Shown: piece by piece, positions 1 to 11,380 of the stretch
Layout: every line of letters begins with the position of its first letter
How positions within the stretch are numbered: the first letter of the stretch is position 1
DNA from: Palaemon carinicauda
Taxonomy: Eukaryota > Arthropoda > Malacostraca > Decapoda > Palaemonidae
Assembly: GCF_036898095.1 (NCBI RefSeq)
Contig: NC_090729.1
Span: 74,493,519 to 74,557,518 of the forward strand
Direction: 5' to 3'
DNA length: 64,000 bases
Program-made: the position numbers and the translations under genes
The notes under the pieces: generated by a model
The model's database searches: none
What the model saw: the letters and a program-made list of their open reading frames with translations, nothing else
Told to the model about the DNA's origin: nothing

Positions 1-44
1 CTCGTTCTGACTCTGCTGTTCAGCATACCTTACCTCCATTTTCA

Positions 45-1187
45 AACCTTATGATAATGGAGGTTATTTGTATTACTTATAAAAATATATTTGTATTCCT
101 TGCAATATATTTTTAACAATATCGCAGAATATGGCAAAAAATATGAATCATGAGTTATGAATGTAAGGTAATATTATGTTGATATTTAAACCCCATGCAA
201 GCATGCATAAAGCACTCTAGCACTGGTCATGGAATTTCTGAGAAATGTTAAACGCCATGCACACGCTCTGCTTACCTTACAGCATGCTCTACATACAGCA
301 TGCTCTGCTTACAGCATGCTCTGCATACTACATGCTCTGCATACAGCATGCTCTGCATTCAGCATGCTCTGCATACAACATGCTCTACATACAGCATGCT
401 CTGCATACAGCATGCTCTGCATACAACATGCTCTGCATACAGCATGCTCTGCATTCAGCATGCTCTGCATACAACATGCTCTGCATACAGCATGCTCTGC
501 ATTCAGCATGCTCTGCATACAACATGCTCTACATTCAGCATGCTCTGCATACAGCATACTCTGCATACAACATGCTCTGCATACCTTACCGCATGCTTCT
601 CAGTCACACATCTTTGGTTGTTGCCAACTCACTAGACTGTCAAGCAGTTTCATAACGTTGCCTTCTAGTCTGCTGCTTTTGCACCAGTGAACCCTCACTG
701 AGAGAACTTAGCTTTTCTAGGATATGGTCCCTGTAGATGAGAAAGTTCTTTTCTCCCTCCTTCTGATATTCCCTTGAGGACTCTGTCATTTGGAGGGAGC
801 CTTTAACTGCATAGCCTCCTATGGACTTTTATTTAAGCGTAACATGCTTCCAGGGAAGGTAATGGTTCCACTTCAGTCGCTAATCCCGTCTGTTACCACA
901 CCTGCTCCCATAGACCTTGAGCTGTGTTGCAAGACATGCAGTCCAAGCTTAGTCCTTGTTAGAGGATTTTTTGTTTACGGAGTCAATGTGTCACGGGGAA
1001 GACGTTCAACAACCAACAGAAGTGACTTGTTGTGACGCAGTGCGGCAACCTCAGCAACCCGATAAGGAGTTGTCTGTACGACCCAGACAGTCTAGACAGA
1101 TTCGGGTTGTCACTGTACTTCCTCGCTTGCCCATGATTGACAGTTCACAGACTGTGCAGCAGTACCATGATCTTGTGTCCGGCTCCG
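45..1187 (+). other. Foreign or chimeric segment replacing gag C-terminus and RT core in copy A
   Basis: Copy C continues its gag ORF at this point, but copies A and B switch to unrelated AT-rich sequence, then a 16-bp minisatellite, then about 400 bp with short open frames (790-1035 and 956-1291) that resemble a piece of another element's gag. Alpha homology resumes at about 1188, exactly inside the YLDD box of the RT: the two Asp codons are kept and the Tyr-Leu codons are lost. The source of the segment is not recognised. The identical segment occupies 8260-10077 in copy B, interrupted there by a MITE. Confidence 0.6.
280..585 (+). repeat. 16-bp minisatellite, about 19 units (copy A)
   Basis: The unit is ACAGCATGCTCTGCAT with small variants (ACAACATG, TTCAGCATG, CTACAT). 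Its core AGCATGCT is an 8-bp perfect palindrome. Because 16 is not a multiple of 3, three units (48 bp) encode the same 16-residue peptide in every forward frame, so all three forward frames and one reverse frame stay open here. These frames are a result of the repeat, not evidence of genes. Confidence 0.95.
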
Positions 1188-2490
1188 TCAGACGACTGGC
1201 TTTTAAGAGCTCCCACAAGTCGTCGCTGTCTGGAGATTTTCAAATGGACTATGGATCTGACCAAGGAACTGGGCCTCCTGGTCAATTTTGAGGAGTCTCA
1301 GCTCGTTCCATCCCAGACCATTGTCTCCTTGGGTATGGATCTTCAGAGTCGAGCTTTTCGGACTTTTCCGTCGGCCCCAAGGATCTTCCAAGCCCTAGAA
1401 TGCATCCAGAGCATGCTGAGAAGGAACCGATGCTCAGTCAGGTAGTGGATGAGTCTAACAGGGACACTTTCATCGCTGGCCCTGTTCATCGTGTTAGGGA
1501 GACTCCACCTCCCCCCCCTTCAGTATCATCTAGCTGCTCACTGGATAAAGGACATGACGCTAGAGACGGTCTCAGTTCCTGTTTCCGAAGAGAGGAGGTC
1601 TTCTCTCGCGTGGTGTAAGAACAGCTTTCTTCTCAAGGAAGTCTACCTTTGGCTGTTCAGAAACACGACCGCCGTCTCCTCTCGGACGCATCAGACACGG
1701 GCTGGGGTGCGACTTTGGACGGACAAGAATGCTCGGGAACATGGAATCAGGAGCAAAGGACACTTCACATCATTTGCAAGAAGTTGTTGGCGGTTATTCT
1801 GGCCTTGATAAACTTCAAGTCCCTCCAGCTTAACAAAGTGGTGGAGGTGGACTCTGACAACACCACAGCCCTGGCTTACATCTTCAAGCAGGGAGGGACT
1901 CTTTCGTGGAAGTTGTTCTAGATCGCAAGGGACCTACTCATCTGGTCTAAAGATCGAAAGCTAACTGGTAACGAGGTTCATTCAGGGCGGTATGAATGTC
2001 ATGGCAGATCACCTCAGACGGAAGGGTCAGGTCATCCCCACAGAGTGGACCCTTCTCAAGAATGTTTGCAACAGACTTTGGGCCCTGTGGGGTCAGCCAA
2101 CCATAGATCTGTTCACTACCTCGATAACCTAGAGACTCCTGTTGTATTGTTCTCCGATTCCAGACCCAGCAGCAGTTCACGTGGATGCTTTTCTGCTGGA
2201 TTGGTTCCATCTCGACCTGTATGCATTCCCGCCGTTCAAGATTGTCAACAGGGTACTTCAGAAGTTCTCCTCTCACAAAGGGACACGGCTGACGTTGGTT
2301 GGCTCCGCTCTGGTCCGCGAGAGAATGGTTCTTAGAGGTACTGCAATGGCTGGTCGACATTCCCAGGACTCTTCCTCTAGGAGTGAACCTTCTAAGTCTA
2401 CCTCACGTAAAGAAGGTACACCCAATCCTCCACGCTCTTCGTCTGACTGCCTTCAGACTTTCGAAAGACTCTCAAGAGCTAGGGGCTTTT
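1188..2490 (+). pseudogene. RT C-terminus, RNase H and methyltransferase-like remnant, copy A
   Basis: Homologous to the second half of the intact pol ORF of copy C (33493-35718). It starts at the Asp-Asp-Trp of the RT active site, continues through the RT thumb (stop codon at about 1446 where C has Gln before WMSLTGTL), then the RNase H box LLSDASDTGWGATL and the SDNTTALAYI box, and then the segment with DLYAFPPFKIV that DIRS elements share with phage adenine methyltransferases. At least two frameshifts and stops at about 1446 and 1921 break it. Most lesions recur in copy B. Confidence 0.85.
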
Positions 2491-3514
2491 CGAAGGAGGC
2501 AGCCAGAGCGATTGCCAAAGCAAGGAGAACATCCACTCTCAGAATCTATCAGTCTCAAGGGGAAGTCTTCCGTAGCTGGTACAAGACCAATGCAGTTTTC
2601 CTCAACCAGTACCACTGTAACCCAGATTGCTGACTTCCTGTTATATCTAAGGAAAGTAAGATCCCTTTCAGCTCCTACGATCAAGGGTTACAGAAGTATG
2701 TTGGCAGCGGTTTTCCGCCACAGAGGCTTGGATCTTTCCACCAACAAAGATCTACAGGACCTCCCTAGGTCTTTTGAGACCTCAAAGGAACGTCGGTTGT
2801 CCACTCCAGGCTGGAATCTAGACGTGGTCCTAAGGTTCCTTATGTCATCAAGATTTGAACCTCTCCAATCAGCCTCTTTTTAGGACCTCACATTAAAAAC
2901 TCTTTTCCTCGTGTGCTTGACAACAGCTAAAAGAGTAAGTGAGATCCACGCCTTCAGCAGGATCATTGTTTTCACATCTGAAACGGCTACATGTTCCTTG
3001 CAGCTCGGTTTTTGCTAAACGAGCTTCCTTCACGTCCTTGGCCTAAGTCGTTCGAGATCCCAAGCCTGTCCAACTTGGTGGGGAATGATCGGAAGAGAGT
3101 ACTTTGCCCAGTTAGAGCTCTTAGGTACTATCTAAAAAGGTCTTAACCTTTACAAGGACAATCAGAAGCCTTATAGTGTGCTATCAAGAAACCTTCTTTT
3201 CCAAGTTCTAAGAACTCAGTTTCTTACTATTCAGGCTTCTGATTAGAGAAACACATTCTCATCTGAAGGAAGAAGACCTTGCTTTGCTGAAGGTAAGGAC
3301 ACATGAAGTGGGAGCTGTGGCTACTTCAGTGGCCTTCAAACAGAGCCATTCTCTGCAGAGTGTTATGGATGCAACCTATTGGAGAAGCAAGTCAGTGTTC
3401 GCATCATTCTATCTCAAAGATGTCCAGTCTCTTTACGAGTACTGCTACACCCTGGGACCATTCGTAGCAACGAATGCAGTAGTAGGCGAGGGCTCAGCCA
3501 CTACATTCCCATAA
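2345..3514 (+). pseudogene. Tyrosine recombinase remnant, copy A
   Basis: Aligns with the 390-codon YR gene of copy C from its ATG to its stop. The N-terminal core-binding part (SAPTIKGYRSML) and the first catalytic Arg (TAKRVSE) remain. There is a TAG at about 2881 (SASF-stop-DLTLKT), further frameshifts near 3015 and a stop near 3150. The catalytic H-x-x-R box reads HEVG: codon 3311-3313 is GGA where C has AGA. The nucleophile Tyr (ASFYLKDV) is kept. It cannot make an active recombinase. Confidence 0.87.
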
Positions 3515-3894
3515 TCCCATAACCTTTTAACCTTTCTCTTGAATACTTTTTATGGGTTGTACGGTCGGCTAAGAAGCCTTCCACATCCTTGTTGATTTGG
3601 CGGGTGGTCAATTCTTTCTTGACGCCGAGGTTAAAGGTTGTGATGAGGTCCTTTAGTATGGGTTGCAGCCCTGTATACTTTAGCACCTTTGAGTTGATTC
3701 AGCCTCCCAAGAGGAACGCTGCGCTCAGTAAGGAAGACGATCTTATTAAAGGCAGAGTAACGGTTCAAGTCGACTTCCTTACCGGGTACTTATTATTTCA
3801 TTGTTATTGTGGATAACTGATTATATGAAATACGGGATACTTAGCTATCCTTTAATCTTGTACACTGGTTTTCACCCACCCCCCTGGGTGTGAA
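3515..3894 (+). other. 3' untranslated region of copy A
   Basis: Non-coding. It matches 12405-12789 (copy B) closely and 36618-37017 (copy C) with more differences. I see no independent gene in it. Confidence 0.75.
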
Positions 3895-4225
3895 TCAGCT
3901 ACATGATTATCGGGTAAGTTTAATATTGAAAAATGTTATTTTTATTAGTAAAATAAATTTTTGAATATACTTACCCGATAATCATGATTTAATCGACCCT
4001 CCCTTCCTCCCCCATAGAGAACCAGTGGACCGAGGAATAATTGAGGAGGTGTCAACAAGAAGTACTTGAGTACCTGGCCACAGGTGGCGCTGGTAAGTAC
4101 ACCCCCTTCTAGTATTGTGATAGCTGGCGTATCCCTCCATAGAATTCTGTCGGGCAACGGAGTTGACAGCTACATGATTATCGGGTAAGTATATTCAAAA
4201 ATTTATTTTACTAATAAAAATAACA
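3895..4225 (+). repeat. Internal complementary region plus right ITR, copy A
   Basis: The ICR (about 3895-3990) joins the complement of the element's left end (CATGATTATCGGGTAAG followed by TTTAATATTGAAAA) to the complement of its right end (ATGTTATTTTTATTAG and on). The right ITR (about 4030-4225) is the inverse of the left ITR seen at 5767-5945 and 30593-30770. Together the two form a palindrome-flanked unit of about 285 bp (3939-4225) that could be mistaken for a small inverted-repeat transposon. The architecture is that described for DIRS-1, where the ICR is thought to template the joining of the ends into a circle. Confidence 0.85.
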
Positions 4226-4226
4226 T

Positions 4227-4642
4227 ATCTAAAGTAGGAAGATGTGATGTAGTTCTAAGGGGAATAGTATGGGAAATATGTCTAGGTAATAAGCAAAAGC
4301 TCTACCTCCAGTTTGTTTCTTCATTATGATCAGAGATAAATGTAAACAAAACATTGGTTGCCATTTTTTAACGTGCTTTTTAGCATGTTTAGGAAACGCA
4401 TGATATAAAATTGCCTTTAATATTTGTGCCTGTTTTAGTTTAGGGTACTGTAGTACATGCATTAAGTGTTCTGTACATTAAAGGGTAGTTTGTTAACAGT
4501 ACTACGTACAAGGGAAGGTTTTAAAAGTCTGAATATACATGTTGAATAAATAGGTAAATATGGTGTCACTACTTCGCGGATTTTCACCTATCGCGGCGGC
4601 CGCGTCTGGAACCTATCTACCGCGATAAACGAGGGTTCACTG
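4227..4642 (-). mobile_element. Tigger-type MITE, truncated by copy A
   Basis: This is the reverse complement of the left two-thirds of the complete MITE at 9380-10052. It ends with the terminal sequence CGAGGGTTCACTG followed by TA (4643-4644). The other end is cut at about 4226 where DIRS copy A begins, so copy A inserted into this MITE near its internal TA tract. It has no coding capacity. Confidence 0.85.
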
Positions 4643-4644
4643 TA

Positions 4645-5720
4645 ATTCCAATCATGATTTCTGTGTTTCTTGTAAATAAACATTAGAAGGAATCTTTGCG
4701 TCTCTTTCGCCTCAAGATTTTATAGATCATGTATATCAGAGCATCTGTGATCCTCTTAGGACTTTGTAAGACTGATGTCTTCTTTTTTATGCAAACAGAT
4801 AAGTTTGGTTAGACTATGTCTATATTACTGTTTTATGATCCCTACGTGAACATAAACCTATCTGTCTAGATCCGGACCTGGGAGGTACAGTATTCTATTC
4901 ATTACCTATTAGTACAAACTATGCTTTACGTATATAAGGACACAATATACTTCTGCTTGCTAATTGTTCTTTGAACTCACAATTTTCGGGTTTTTTCCTA
5001 GAGTCTATATAGACTTTTTCCTGTAGGGGGCAGGAAGAGCTGGCATTTGGTATGCTCAGTTGATTGATGTATTGCGGTAACATCAAGTGTCTTTGGTCTT
5101 GGTGACCAGATAGGAAATAGTTAATTCGAGATAACGGCACTATTATAAATCCACAGATACATTAATGCTCTGGTAAACTTCCATCAGCACGACATGGCCT
5201 AAGCCCCAAAAACGGATTTTGAGCGAAGTGAAAAATCTATTTTTGGGTGAAAGAGCCATGTCGTCCTGATGGACCCACCCTCCTTTAGTAAAAGGATATG
5301 AATCCCTCCCTTTGGTACTGTATCTGCAACACCTACGAAGCTATAAAGAATGGTTTAGGTGGTGCCTCGCGGTGACAATTGGGCGAACTATTTGCAGTAC
5401 ATTAGGAGAATCGAGTGTTTACCTTTTTAACGACTCTCCTATTTTCTTGCCACTTTAACCTCTCGAAGTGAAAATCACTATTTGGGGGTGTAAATAGCTG
5501 TGAGATGTGTCAAGATACGTCCTTACGCGATATCCCTTTGTGAATTTTTAAGGGATACTCGCTCCAGGAGTTAGAATTCTGGATACCTTCGGTAAATTCT
5601 CTGGGATATATCACTGTAGTCACATATAACCTAGGAAGCTACTTATGAAGGAACTTCCATCAGGACGACATGGCTCTTTCACCCAAAAATAGATTTTTCA
5701 CTTCGCTCAAAATCCGTTTT
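4645..5720 (+). mobile_element. 3' end of DIRS-like family beta, copy H
   Basis: This holds a beta-family 3' UTR (about 4645-5185, matching in style the UTRs at 40369-41272 and 59041-59947), an ICR at about 5185-5275 and a right ITR ending at 5720 with AAAATCCGTTTT. The terminal repeat has the variant GCGAAGTG where other beta copies have GCGAAGCG, and the ITR interior differs more, so H is a diverged subfamily. Its coding part would lie left of the window, beyond the MITE and copy A that interrupt its UTR. Confidence 0.75.
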
Positions 5721-5766
5721 GTATTCCAGTTACAGAACAAATGACAAATTCGTAGATAATTTGTAT

Positions 5767-5945
5767 TTTTCAATATTAAACTTACCCGATAATCATGTAG
5801 CTGTCAACTCCGTTGCCCGACAGAATTCTATGGAGGGATACGCCAGCTATCACAATACTAGAAGGGGGTGTACTTACCAGTGCCACCTGTGGCCAGGTAC
5901 TCAAGTACTTCTTGTTGACACCTCCTCAATTATTCCTCTGTCGTG
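5767..5945 (+). repeat. Left ITR of copy B
   Basis: About 175 bp that match, in reverse complement, the right ITRs at 4030-4225, 12925-13120 and 37150-37346. The left ITR of copy C (30593-30770) is nearly identical. Confidence 0.9.
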
Positions 5946-6727
5946 CTTCCGGCAAGACGTTCTGGGATACGCTTATGTTCTTGGAGTATTTTCACGACTT
6001 TGGTGAAGTATTTCTCTTTGATTTCGGCTGTCGCTTTACTGGAAACTTCTATATTAGCTTAGTTAGCTTTTGGAATTAATTTGATTAATTATGGTGACGA
6101 AGAGAGTATGAACTCTCTTTCACCTTTCAATGGCCGACCCTTCCCTTAGACGGAAGTGTTGGTGTCTAAGAGAGTATAGACTCTCTTTCTTAATTTTGCT
6201 TAACAAAAGTTATAGATTTATTTTATATCTCTCCGCCTCTTATAGGCCTCTTCGATTAACTTCCTTTTATTATAAACTTATTAAAATTAATTTTTATATT
6301 TGTTTATATTCGACCTTCCTAATAGTAGGCGGTCTTTTCTTGGTACCGAAGTTAATTAACATTGAGCCCGTCATTTCGGTTTTACCTGTTAACATATTAT
6401 GCTATTTCCGCCACAGAGTTTGAAAGAATTTCTTTGATAGTCTCGTACTGTTTTCAAAGTTGAACTAACGTTTTGTTTTGTCTCTGCAGTTGTTGACGTT
6501 CAGAACGTTCATCTTGCACTCTATCGTTACGATAGAGAAAGAATGTTCACGGTTTCACGTTGCAGTAAGAGTAACCGTGTCTAGCGTTTTGTTCATTCTT
6601 TCTTAACTTAATGGTTTTGATCCTAATAAAGGAACTTTTCATTTTGGGAAATATTTCAGTTTTTTCCTTTAACATAATATGTTTTAACGATATATATGAT
6701 TGGGCTCTTCTCTCAGGTTCTAAGTCA

Positions 6728-6758
<31 letters not shown>

Positions 6759-7088
6759 CGGAGGGAGAAAGAGGAGGATAAACGTTTCATTCAAGCCTGC
6801 CAGGCGTACGAGTAACGTCGTTATCGTTTTTGCTCTTCTCCCTAGTCTCTTTAGAGGAAGAAAGTAAACGTTTCTAGAGTGATCTAGTGTTTAGTCTCTT
6901 TCCAGCCACTGAATTATCTTTCATTAGATTTTTCTGTTACATTGTAATTCTGTTTTCGCAATTACTAACTTTTGAGAAAGGATAGAATTGCGTGTTTCAG
7001 GTACAAACCACTTAAAGTTTCGAGTTCAGTGAAATAAGTGCAAACAGAAAATCAAAGTGATAAGTGATTAGCGCTAAGTGTGTCAGTG
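5946..7088 (+). other. Leader region of copy B, no gene seen
   Basis: AT-rich non-coding sequence, about three times longer than the 204-bp leader of copy C (30771-30974). It includes a short GA repeat (about 6729-6752) and repeated stretches of the type GAGAGTAT-GAACTCTCTTTC. It joins alpha gag sequence at about codon 170, so the gag N-terminal zinc region is missing from this copy. Confidence 0.6.
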
Positions 7089-8331
7089 TTGTGCGTGAGG
7101 GTACTTCTGTGCGCGCCAGTCGTCCTCCCAGTCCGGGACCTCTTGCAAGCTCCCAAGCCCAGGGGAGAAGCAATGTCGAAGGGCATAAGGGTTCAGCAGG
7201 CCTTGATCGGCGCACAGAAGTATCCTCGGTGGTTGTGGGCGTGTCTTACCGAGACCGTCACTCCCACCCGCAGACGATTGAGCCCTTATTTTGCTCGTCT
7301 GCAGAAGAGATTTAGGGGAGAAAACGCTGGTCTCAGGTCTCAAGACCTCTTAAACGTAAAGTCCAGACCTATGCCAGACGTACGAAGTTAGAGTTCAACA
7401 ACCCGGATGCAGTCATTGGGTTAGCTCTGACTCTCCTCAGTCATCAGTTGAATGCACTCCGCCTAAGAGGAGTAAGGTTCTGCCGCAACAGATCTCTGCT
7501 GTTAAGGCTTTACCTCAGCAGACCTTAGTGTCTGCCGACCCCAAGTTGACTCTACTGCAGTCCATGCAGTCACAACTTTCGGTCTTGATGCGTGAGTGTC
7601 GGGCTGAGAGTGTTGCGCCTCCGCCTCCGCCTACACTCCCTCCGCCTGCGCTCGCTCCGCCTGATCGCAGTACCACCTGCCAGGCGTACGATGTTGAGCC
7701 ACGTTCTGAGTTGGCTGTTCCCAGTGGTGTTCAGCCTCCGCCTTCTTTAAGGCAACCTTTACAATGGGATCAGGAGGATTATACCTCTCTTCCTCCGCCT
7801 CCACTTGCTGCTCCACCAGTGATGCAACACTCGGTTGAGGTACAACAACCTCTCCCGTCCTTGAGTCAGTCTTCTCAGCTCTCGCTGCAGCGAGCTCAAC
7901 CCTCCACAAGGCAAGCACCACTACACCTTAGCCTTGCGCCTCAGGAGCCTCAGCTTGCGAGACATTTACCTTGTTCTGCGCAGCCTCTACCTCATCGCGC
8001 TCCGCTCACACCACAGGAACAGGAACTTGCTACTCCGCTTCCGCCAACCGCTCAGCAAGTGCAACCCTTGGGTTCAGCCACTCATGCCAGGAGTCAGCCT
8101 CCTCCACCCATGCGCCTACCTTCTGCTACTTCCTTTGATCAGCCTTTGCAGACTGAGCCTCAGGTGTTCCCTCAACAGAGTCTTGAAGAGGAAACCACAA
8201 CTATTGTTGTTCCAGCTCGTTCTGACTCTGCTGTTCAGCATACCTTACCTCCATTTTCAAACCTTATGATAATGGAGGTTATTTGTATTACTTATAAAAA
8301 TATATTTGTATTCCTTGCAATATATTTTTAA
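7089..8331 (+). pseudogene. gag-like remnant, copy B
   Basis: Homologous to residues of about 170-545 of the 894-residue gag of copy C. The segment up to about 7400 is frameshifted (stop at about 7313). From 7528 a 267-codon frame is open, rich in Pro, Gln and Ser (PPPPPTLPPPALAPP, repeated PQ-rich stretches), and it ends at 8331 in foreign AT-rich sequence. The N-terminal Cys/His cluster and the C-terminal globular part are both absent. The last 116 bp are repeated at 1-116 in copy A. Confidence 0.82.
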
Positions 8332-8494
8332 CAATATCGCAGAATATGGCAAAAAATATGAATCATGAGTTATGAATGTAAGGTAATATTATGTTGATAT
8401 TTAAACCCCATGCAAGCATGCATAAAGCACTCTAGCACTGGTCATGGAATTTCTGAGAAATGTTAAACGCCATGCACACGCTCTGCTTACCTTA

Positions 8495-8800
8495 CAGCAT
8501 GCTCTACATACAGCATGCTCTGCTTACAGCATGCTCTGCATACTACATGCTCTGCATACAGCATGCTCTGCATTCAGCATGCTCTGCATACAACATGCTC
8601 TACATACAGCATGCTCTGCATACAGCATGCTCTGCATACAACATGCTCTGCATACAGCATGCTCTGCATTCAGCATGCTCTGCATACAACATGCTCTGCA
8701 TACAGCATGCTCTGCATTCAGCATGCTCTGCATACAACATGCTCTACATTCAGCATGCTCTGCATACAGCATACTCTGCATACAACATGCTCTGCATACC
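8495..8800 (+). repeat. 16-bp minisatellite, copy B
   Basis: Same array, same unit count and same variant order as at 280-585, with no difference noticed. The array was therefore present in the common source of A and B and has not changed length since. Confidence 0.95.
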
Positions 8801-9379
8801 TTACCGCATGCTTCTCAGTCACACATCTTTGGTTGTTGCCAACTCACTAGACTGTCAAGCAGTTTCATAACGTTGCCTTCTAGTCTGCTGCTTTTGCACC
8901 AGTGAACCCTCACTGAGAGAACTTAGCTTTTCTAGGATATGGTCCCTGTAGATGAGAAAGTTCTTTTCTCCCTCCTTCTGATATTCCCTTGAGGACTCTG
9001 TCATTTGGAGGGAGCCTTTAACTGCATAGCCTCCTATGGACTTTTATTTAAGCGTAACATGCTTCCAGGGAAGGTAATGGTTCCACTTCAGTCGCTAATC
9101 CCGTCTGTTACCACACCTGCTCCCATAGACCTTGAGCTGTGTTGCAAGACATGCAGTCCAAGCTTAGTCCTTGTTAGAGGATTTTTTGTTTACGGAGTCA
9201 ATGTGTCACGGGGAAGACGTTCAACAACCAACAGAAGTGACTTGTTGTGACGCAGTGCGGCAACCTCAGCAACCCGATAAGGAGTTGTCTGTACGACCCA
9301 GACAGTCTAGACAGATTCGGGTTGTCACTGTACTTCCTCGCTTGCCCATGATTGACAGTTCACAGACTGTGCAGCAGTA

Positions 9380-9792
9380 CAGTGAACCCTCGTTTATCGC
9401 GGTAGATAGGTTCCAGTCGCGGCCGCGATAGGTGAAAATCCGCGAAGTAGTGACACCATATTTACCTATTTATTCAACATGTATATTCAGACTTTTAAAA
9501 CCTTCCCTTGTACGTAGTACTGTTAACAAACTACCCTTTAATGTACAGAACACTTAATGCATGTACTACAGTACCCTAAACTAAAACAGGCACAAATATT
9601 AAAGGTGATTTTATATCATGCATTTCCTAAACATGCTAAAAAGCACGATAAAAAATGGCAACCAATGTTTTGTTTACATTTATCTCTGATCATAATGTAG
9701 GCCTAGAAACAAACTGGAGGTAGAGCTTTGCTTATTACCCAGACATATTTCCCATACTTTTCCCTTAGAACTACATCACATCTTCCTACTTT

Positions 9793-9864
<72 letters not shown>

Positions 9865-9909
9865 TTATATGTATACACATACATACCTACATATATACAT
9901 AAATACATG

Positions 9910-9970
<61 letters not shown>

Positions 9971-10052
9971 CTGTATATATATGGGTTATGGAAAAAATCC
10001 GCGAAGTGGTGAATCCGCGATGGTCGAACCGCGAAGTAGCGAGGGTTCACTG
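9380..10052 (+). mobile_element. Tigger-type MITE, complete, with TA target duplication
   Basis: 673 bp. The ends are CAGTGAACCCTCG and its complement CGAGGGTTCACTG, and TA lies on both sides (9378-9379 and 10053-10054). Copy A has the empty site at the same place (GCAGCAGTACCATG at about 1157-1170), so the insertion happened after A and B diverged. Inside are two TA/GT microsatellite tracts (about 9795-9890 and 9919-9968). TIR sequence and TA preference fit the pogo/Tigger branch of Tc1/mariner. There is no transposase. Confidence 0.93.
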
Positions 10053-10077
10053 TACCATGATCTTGTGTCCGGCTCCG

Positions 10078-11380
10078 TCAGACGACTGGCTTTTAAGAGC
10101 TCCCACAAGTCGTCGCTGTCTGGAGATTTTCAAATGGACTATGGATCTGACCAAGGAACTGGGCCTCCTGGTCAATTTTGAGGAGTCTCAGCTCGTTCCA
10201 TCCCAGACCATTGTCTCCTTGGGTATGGATCTTCAGAGTCGAGCTTTTCGGACTTTTCCGTCGGCCCCAAGGATCTTCCAAGCCCTAGAATGCATCCAGA
10301 GCATGCTGAGAAGGAACCGATGCTCAGTCAGGTAGTGGATGAGTCTAACAGGGACACTTTCATCGCTGGCCCTGTTCATCGTGTTAGGGAGACTCCACCT
10401 CCCCCCCCTTCAGTATCATCTAGCTGCTCACAGGATAAAGGACATGACGCTAGAGACGGTCTCAGTTCCTGTTTCCGAAGAGAGGAGGTCTTCTCTCGCG
10501 TGGTGTAAGAACAGCTTTCTTCTCAAGGAAGTCTACCTTTGGCTGTTCAGAAACACGACCGCCGTCTCCTCTCGGACGCATCAGACACGGGCTGGGGTGC
10601 GACTTTGGACGGACAAGAATGCTCGGGAACATGGAATCAGGAGCAAAGGACACTTCACATCATTTGCAAGAAGTTGTTGGCGGTTATTCTGGCCTTGATA
10701 AACTTCAAGTCCCTCCAGCTTAACAAAGTGGTGGAGGTGGACTCTGACAACACCACAGCCCTGGCTTACATCTTCAAGCAGGGAGGGACTCTTTCGTGGA
10801 AGTTGTTCTAGATCGCAAGGGACCTACTCATCTGGTCTAAAGATCGAAAGCTAACTGGTAACGAGGTTCATTCAGGGTGGTATGAATGTCATGGCAGATC
10901 ACCTCAGACGGAAGGGTCAGGTCATCCCCACAGAGTGGACCCTTCTCAAGAATGTTTGCAACAGACTTTGGGCCCTGTGGGGTCAGCCAACCATAGATCT
11001 GTTCACTACCTCGATAACCTAGAGACTCCTGTTGTATTGTTCTCCGATTCCAGACCCAGCAGCAGTTCACGTGGATGCTTTTCTGCTGGATTGGTTCCAT
11101 CTCGACCTGTATGCATTCCCGCCGTTCAAGATTGTCAACAGGGTAATTCAGAAGTTCTCCTCTCACAAAGGGACACGGCTGACGTTGGTTGGCTCCGCTC
11201 TGGTCCGCGAGAGAATGGTTCTTAGAGGTACTGCAATGGCTGGTCGACATTCCCAGGACTCTTCCTCTAGGAGTGAACCTTCTAAGTCTACCTCACGTAA
11301 AGAAGGTACACCCAATCCTCCACGCTCTTCGTCTGACTGCCTTCAGACTTTCGAAAGACTCTCAAGAGCTAGGGGCTTTT
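10078..11380 (+). pseudogene. RT C-terminus, RNase H and methyltransferase-like remnant, copy B
   Basis: Counterpart of 1188-2490, with the same stop before WMSLTGTL, the same frameshift into the LLSDASDTGWG box and the same stop at the end of the RNase H segment. It differs from copy A by scattered single bases (for example Leu to Gln at about 10434 and Thr to Asn at about 11147). The RT core is absent. Confidence 0.85.

Larger units (their letters stand above)
1..4225 (+). mobile_element. DIRS-like retrotransposon, family alpha, copy A (defective, 5' end outside window)
   Basis: This is the right-hand part of a DIRS-like element. In order it holds the last bases of a gag-like ORF, a foreign segment with a minisatellite, RT/RNase H and methyltransferase-like remnants, a tyrosine-recombinase pseudogene, an internal complementary region and the right inverted terminal repeat. 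It aligns base for base, with few differences, to 8216-13120 (copy B), except for a MITE present only in B. The right end falls inside a Tigger MITE at about 4226, so the copy inserted into that MITE. The RT palm upstream of the YLDD box is missing, so this copy cannot be autonomous. Confidence 0.88.

Noticed and set aside
280..585. CRISPR-like array or a repeat-protein gene
   Set aside because: There are no spacers; the units are contiguous 16-mers. Open frames in all three forward frames follow from the 16-bp period.
687..705. A second Tigger TIR (CAGTGAACCCTCACTGAG) in copy A
   Set aside because: Only 11-12 bases match, there is no TA pair and no partner end.
3939..4225. Stand-alone 285-bp MITE
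   Set aside because: It is always attached to the alpha 3' UTR and is explained by the ICR plus right ITR of a DIRS element.
1..9379. Simple 8.2-kb tandem duplication explaining the repeat of 1-4225 at 8216-13120
   Set aside because: The sequences after the two copies differ exactly at the DIRS right end, and B has its own left ITR in a different target. Two insertions explain the data better.
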